Assembly: GCA_022736495.1 (NCBI GenBank)
Contig: DZCR01000074.1
Span: 1-10,151, forward strand
Length of the DNA stretch: 10,151 nt
Reading direction: 5' to 3'
Source of the DNA: Desulfobacca acetoxidans
GTDB lineage: Bacteria; Desulfobacterota; Desulfobaccia; Desulfobaccales; 0-14-0-80-60-11
The notes under the pieces are model-generated. The model ran no database searches and was not told the DNA's origin. It saw only the letters and a list, made by a program, of their open reading frames with translations. This document shows, one piece after another, positions 7,372 through 10,151 of the stretch; within the stretch, counting starts at the first letter, position 1; each line of letters opens with the position of its first letter. A program made the position numbers and the translations under genes.

Positions 7372-8118
7372 ATGAGGACCGGCAATCCAGCCCTCAGCGA
7401 CAACACCTTCACCGGAGCCGGCCGCCTGGCCCGGACCGAAGAGGCCATGACCGCCCAGGGAACCGCCAACAAGGCGCTCTTGCTCCTGTTGTGCGTCCTG
7501 GTGACCGCATCCTGGGTTTGGAGCAAATATTATCAGGCCATGAATCCCCAGGTGGTCACTCCCTGGGTGGCGGTGGGAGCCATCGCCGGGTTCATCGTGG
7601 CCCTGGTCACCGTATTTAAACAGACCTGGGCCCCCATCACTGCGCCCCTGTACGCCCTTTTGGAAGGACTGGTCATCGGCGGCGTTTCCGCCCTGTTCGA
7701 GTCCCAATTCCCCGGCATTGTCATCCAGGCGGTAGCCCTGACGTTAGGCACCTGCCTGACCATGTTGCTGGCCTATAAAACCGGGTTGATCCGGGCGACA
7801 GAAAACTTCAAGATGGGCGTGGTGGCGGCCACCGGCGCCATCGCCCTGTTTTATATCCTTACCATGGTCCTGGGATTCTTCGGTATCCGGATGCCCCTCA
7901 TGTATGGCAACAGTTGGGCCAGCATCGGCTTCAGTATCTTCATAGTCATCATTGCGGCCTTAAACCTGGTGCTGGATTTTGATTTTATCGAGCAGGGCGC
8001 GGCCCGGGGAGCCCCCAAATACATGGAATGGTATGGGGCCTTCGGCCTGATGGTCACCCTTATCTGGCTCTACCTGGAGATGCTCCGGCTGCTGGCCCAG
8101 CTCAGAAGCCGCGAATAG
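7372..8118 (+). CDS. Bax inhibitor-1/YccA-type membrane protein
   Basis: A 248-aa inner-membrane protein with seven hydrophobic segments, at about 33-50, 64-83, 92-108, 116-136, 147-169, 184-202 and 218-240. The N-terminus SxNPxLSDNTF (about 2-13) and MTAQGTANKALLLL (26-39), the APLYALLEGLVIGGVS motif (91-106) and LDFDFIEQGA (201-210) are typical of the Bax1-I-like branch (PF12811) rather than classic YccA. Members of the wider superfamily are linked to membrane stress and calcium leak, but the bacterial PF12811 branch has no firm function. The ATG at 7372 is chosen on Shine-Dalgarno grounds. It follows the DUF599 gene by 102 bp in the same direction and may share its transcript; only a weak hairpin separates them. 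Confidence 0.9.
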   Translation: MRTGNPALSDNTFTGAGRLARTEEAMTAQGTANKALLLLLCVLVTASWVWSKYYQAMNPQVVTPWVAVGAIAGFIVALVTVFKQTWAPITAPLYALLEGLVIGGVSALFESQFPGIVIQAVALTLGTCLTMLLAYKTGLIRATENFKMGVVAATGAIALFYILTMVLGFFGIRMPLMYGNSWASIGFSIFIVIIAALNLVLDFDFIEQGAARGAPKYMEWYGAFGLMVTLIWLYLEMLRLLAQLRSRE

Positions 8119-8184
8119 AGCCGCCCCCGAGCGTCACAACCACGATTATTAATCAGAGCGTGAAAGCCGTTCCTGCCCTTTCCG

Positions 8185-8218
8185 CCCTCCCCCTTGATGG
8201 GCCCTTGATGGGGGAGGG
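8185..8218. repeat. C/G-rich inverted repeat with internal tandem duplication
   Basis: Arms CCCTCCCCC (8185-8193) and GGGGGAGGG (8210-8218) are perfect reverse complements. Between and overlapping them, the 11-mer CCCTTGATGGG occurs twice in tandem (8191-8201 and 8202-8212). This looks like a dispersed intergenic hairpin element of the CCCTCCCCCTTGATGGGGGAGGG-type known from many genomes, here with an internal duplication. No T tract follows, so it is not a typical intrinsic terminator. It lies between the Bax-inhibitor-like gene and thiL. Confidence 0.6.
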
Positions 8219-8275
8219 GTGGGATGGGGTGAATGGAGTTACTATGCTGCTCCAAATAACACCAGAACTTGCCTT

Positions 8276-9310
8276 ATGTCCAGCCCGGAAACCGCTCCCT
8301 TAAGCGAAACTGCCATGATCACTGCATTAGCCCGGGAGTTCGGTCCCGCCCCCTCCCAGGTCATTGTCGGGATCGGTGATGATTGCGCGGCGCTGGCGCT
8401 AGGCGGCGCCGATTATCTCCTGTGGACCGTGGATACCCTGGTGGAAGGCGTCCATTTCGATCTGGCCTACACCACCCTTTCCCAGTTGGGCTGGAAATCC
8501 CTGGCGGTGAATTTGAGCGACATCGCCGCCATGGGCGGAGAACCGCGCTACGCCTTGCTATCCCTGGGCTGGCCGCCGGCCCGTGATCGCCATGGGGCCC
8601 TTGCTTTTGGCGCGGGTCTGGCCCAGGCCGCCCGGGAATACGGCGTGGCCGTTATCGGCGGCGACACGGTGGCCTCACCCTCCGGTCTGGTCGTGACCAT
8701 AACTCTGACCGGGCAGGTGCCCGGACCCCAAATGCTGCAACGCTCGGGAGCCCGGGTAGGGGACCTGATCTTCGTTACGGCTCCCCTGGGGGAAGCCGCG
8801 GCCGGTCTGGAAATTTTGCGGCAAGGCCTTGAGCTGGCCACAGTCCTGAAAGAACCACTTGTTGAGGCGCACCTCCGGCCCCGGCCGCACCTCAAAGCCG
8901 GCCGCCTCCTCGCCCAAGAGGGTCTGGCCACGGCCCTCATCGATACCTCCGACGGAGTCGCCACCGACCTGTTCCATATCTGCCAGGCCAGCGGGGTGGG
9001 GGCCCGCCTCCCGGCGGCCGCGGTCCCCATTTCTCTCCGGGTGCAGGCAGCGGCTGCCGCTCTTAAGCGCGATCCCCTCACCCTGGCCCTCAGCGGCGGG
9101 GAAGATTATCTCTTGCTCTTCACTTCCCCACCGGAGACGGTGGGGCGCCTGGTCCAGTCTTTCACCCGTGCCGGGCTGCCCGCGCCTCTGCCGTTGGGCC
9201 GCATCATCCCCGGAGGCCGGGTCATCCTGGAAACCTCAGGCGGGGACGTGGACATCTCAGGTACAGGCTACGATCATTTCGCCCTTGACCTTAAGGGTGA
9301 AGACCTTTAA
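8276..9310 (+). CDS. thiL: Thiamine-monophosphate kinase
   Basis: A cytoplasmic enzyme, 344 aa from this start, that phosphorylates thiamine monophosphate with ATP to give the cofactor thiamine diphosphate. ThiL signature motifs appear in order: GIGDDCA (32-38), DTLVEGVHF (53-61), NLSDIAAMGG (79-88), GGDT (128-131), DTSDGVATDL (223-232), SGGEDYLLLF (273-282) and a terminal GYDHF (331-335). Length is close to the E. coli enzyme (325 aa). Catalytic and metal-binding Asp residues appear intact. The start is uncertain: ATG 8276 lacks a good Shine-Dalgarno, GTG 8219 lies against the G-rich repeat, and ATG 8315 would still keep the first motif. No other thiamine gene or TPP riboswitch is seen in the window. 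It is followed after 108 bp by the small Cys4 protein gene. Confidence 0.93.
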   Translation: MSSPETAPLSETAMITALAREFGPAPSQVIVGIGDDCAALALGGADYLLWTVDTLVEGVHFDLAYTTLSQLGWKSLAVNLSDIAAMGGEPRYALLSLGWPPARDRHGALAFGAGLAQAAREYGVAVIGGDTVASPSGLVVTITLTGQVPGPQMLQRSGARVGDLIFVTAPLGEAAAGLEILRQGLELATVLKEPLVEAHLRPRPHLKAGRLLAQEGLATALIDTSDGVATDLFHICQASGVGARLPAAAVPISLRVQAAAAALKRDPLTLALSGGEDYLLLFTSPPETVGRLVQSFTRAGLPAPLPLGRIIPGGRVILETSGGDVDISGTGYDHFALDLKGEDL

Positions 9311-9331
9311 CATGACTAAAAAAACACTGTG

Positions 9332-9353
9332 GCGCCGCCGCCCCCGGCGGTGC
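9332..9353 (+). other. GC-rich hairpin after thiL
   Basis: GCGCCGCCG (9332-9340) and CGGCGGTGC (9345-9353) can pair as a 9-bp stem with one G-U pair around a CCCC loop, about 22 nt after the thiL stop. It has no T tract, so it is more likely a pause, processing or mRNA-stability structure than an intrinsic terminator. Confidence 0.4.
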
Positions 9354-9418
9354 TCCATGCGAAGGTCGGCGCTCCACCTGCGTTAAAAATAAAATGGAAG
9401 AGAGGCCAGCAGAATTCC

Positions 9419-9616
9419 ATGACAATCCCTCAGAAACCTCGGCCCCTGAAGGTCTGTGCCACCTGCCGCCACTGGTCCTACAAGTATAAGGGTCTATGTG
9501 CCCTCCTGAACCAGGGGGTGGGAAAGTTCTGGACCTGTGAAAAGTGGCTGGCGGTTGCTGACCCCCCCTTACCCCAAGACCGGCGGGCCGAAACCCCGAA
9601 ACCCGCAGCTCCTTAA
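9419..9616 (+). CDS. Small Cys4 (zinc-ribbon-like) protein
   Basis: A 65-aa protein I do not recognise by name. It contains C13-x2-C16-x10-C27-x12-C40 within VCATCRHW, GLC and FWTCEKW. That spacing suits binding of one zinc ion or an iron-sulfur centre, and aromatic residues flank the Cys pairs (W19, Y21, Y23, F37, W38, W43). The C-terminal 20 residues are Pro-rich and probably disordered. No signal peptide or membrane segment is present. The start ATG at 9419 is chosen because the frame upstream (from GTG 9329) is low-complexity; its Shine-Dalgarno (GAGAGG) is distant. The stop lies 17 bp before the flavin-reductase-like gene, with that gene's ribosome binding site in between, so the two are probably cotranscribed. 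The evenly patterned cysteines argue for a real protein. Function is unknown. Confidence 0.7.
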   Translation: MTIPQKPRPLKVCATCRHWSYKYKGLCALLNQGVGKFWTCEKWLAVADPPLPQDRRAETPKPAAP

Positions 9617-9622
9617 ACCACT

Positions 9623-9627
9623 GGAGG
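9623..9627 (+). promoter_or_regulatory. Ribosome binding site that fixes the flavin-reductase-like start
   Basis: GGAGG lies 6 nt before ATG 9634 and 3 nt before ATG 9631. The in-frame TTG at 9628 directly abuts it. ATG 9634 has the best spacing. Confidence 0.7.
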
Positions 9628-9633
9628 TTGATG

Positions 9634-10092
9634 ATGCAAGAGGTAGCCTTTACAGCCCTGGTTCATGGGGTTTACGTGGTTACCACCCGTGTGGGGGAAA
9701 AGATCAACGGCATGACCGCGGCCTGGGTCGCCCAGGTATCCCTCAAGCCCTTGCTGCTCATGGTATCCATTGCCCCGGCCCGTTATTCCCACACCCTCAT
9801 CAAAGAGAGCGGCATTTTTGCCATCAACGTGCTGACTAAAGACCAGGCGGAACTGGCGAAACGCTTCGGCTTCAAAAGCGGGCGCAAGATCGATAAATTC
9901 GCCGGCTTGGATTACCTCAGCGCCGTCACCGGCGCGCCTATCCTGCCCCAGGCCTTTGCTTATGTGGACCTGAAACTGGCGCACACTTACACTGCGGGAG
10001 ACCATACCCTTTTTGTGGGGGAGGCGGTCGCAGCCAAAATCCTCCATCCTCAGAGTCAACCTCTGGTCTTTAATAAAAACGATTATTTTTGA
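9634..10092 (+). CDS. Flavin reductase-like FMN-binding split-barrel protein
   Basis: A 152-aa cytoplasmic protein of the flavin-reductase-like (PF01613) fold, expected to bind FMN. The FMN-site region is seen as NGMTAAWVAQVSLKPLLLMVSI (25-46), followed by SHTLIKESGIFAINVL (52-67). Later come GDHTLFVGEAV (122-132) and a terminal PLVFNKNDYF (143-152), which matches the PLVxxxxxYF end of the family. This short single-domain form resembles flavoredoxin-type or NAD(P)H:FMN reductase proteins of anaerobes; the electron donor and partner cannot be read from sequence. It follows the small Cys4 protein by 17 bp and probably shares its transcript, so the Cys4 protein may be a redox partner (inference). 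The 59 bp after its stop hold no supportable feature. Confidence 0.9.
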   Translation: MQEVAFTALVHGVYVVTTRVGEKINGMTAAWVAQVSLKPLLLMVSIAPARYSHTLIKESGIFAINVLTKDQAELAKRFGFKSGRKIDKFAGLDYLSAVTGAPILPQAFAYVDLKLAHTYTAGDHTLFVGEAVAAKILHPQSQPLVFNKNDYF

Positions 10093-10151
10093 TGCCACGC
10101 CCCACGAACGCCCAACTTGCACCCCTCCCTTCGGCCTACTGCCATGCTTAA

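Noticed and set aside
8119..8275. Possible TPP riboswitch upstream of thiL
   Set aside because: No THI-box-like conserved segments are visible; the region is mainly the C/G-rich repeat.
9312..9386. 24-codon Arg-rich frame right after thiL
   Set aside because: It has no well-placed ribosome site, its composition follows from the GC-rich hairpin it overlaps, and it is too short to support.

Overview
The window reads as ordinary chromosomal DNA of a GC-rich (mid-50s %), probably anaerobic Gram-negative bacterium. The mix of genes best fits a Desulfobacterota-like ('deltaproteobacterial') lineage: a proteobacterial-type GlnRS, a split biotin-dependent carboxylase, a DUF599 protein, a PF12811-type Bax-inhibitor-1 protein, ThiL, and a small Cys4 protein next to a flavin-reductase-fold protein. 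That assignment is an impression from protein style, not a search result. No rRNA, tRNA, CRISPR array, transposase or phage gene is visible.

Left half, minus strand: glnS (6305 to 4608) comes first in transcription order. It is followed by a non-coding stretch holding an 18-bp perfect palindrome and a Rho-independent terminator. Next is a two-gene carboxylase operon: an ATP-grasp biotin carboxylase (4297-2849) and, 57 bp further on, a carboxyltransferase-like TIM-barrel protein (2791-1121). A third minus-strand gene (953-252) encodes an apparent three-part regulator: an excisionase/MerR-like helix-turn-helix, a Nif11-like segment and a PilZ domain. It has a 7-bp inverted repeat upstream that could be an operator. 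Positions 1-251 hold no gene I can support.

Right half, plus strand: a 319-bp divergent intergenic region leads to a four-helix DUF599 membrane protein (6625-7269) and a seven-helix Bax-inhibitor-1/YccA-type membrane protein (7372-8118). After a GC-rich intergenic inverted repeat comes thiL (thiamine-monophosphate kinase, about 8276-9310), then a 65-aa Cys4 protein (9419-9616), then a flavin-reductase-like FMN-binding split-barrel protein (9634-10092). The last two are 17 bp apart and probably cotranscribed.

The most unusual observations are the HTH-Nif11-PilZ fusion and the carboxyltransferase. The carboxyltransferase keeps the overall pyruvate/oxaloacetate carboxyltransferase fold but has lost several canonical active-site residues, including one metal-binding His that aligns with Cys. 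It also stops just where a biotin-carrier domain would normally begin. I see no complete new multi-gene system here; the interest is in individual divergent proteins and non-coding elements.
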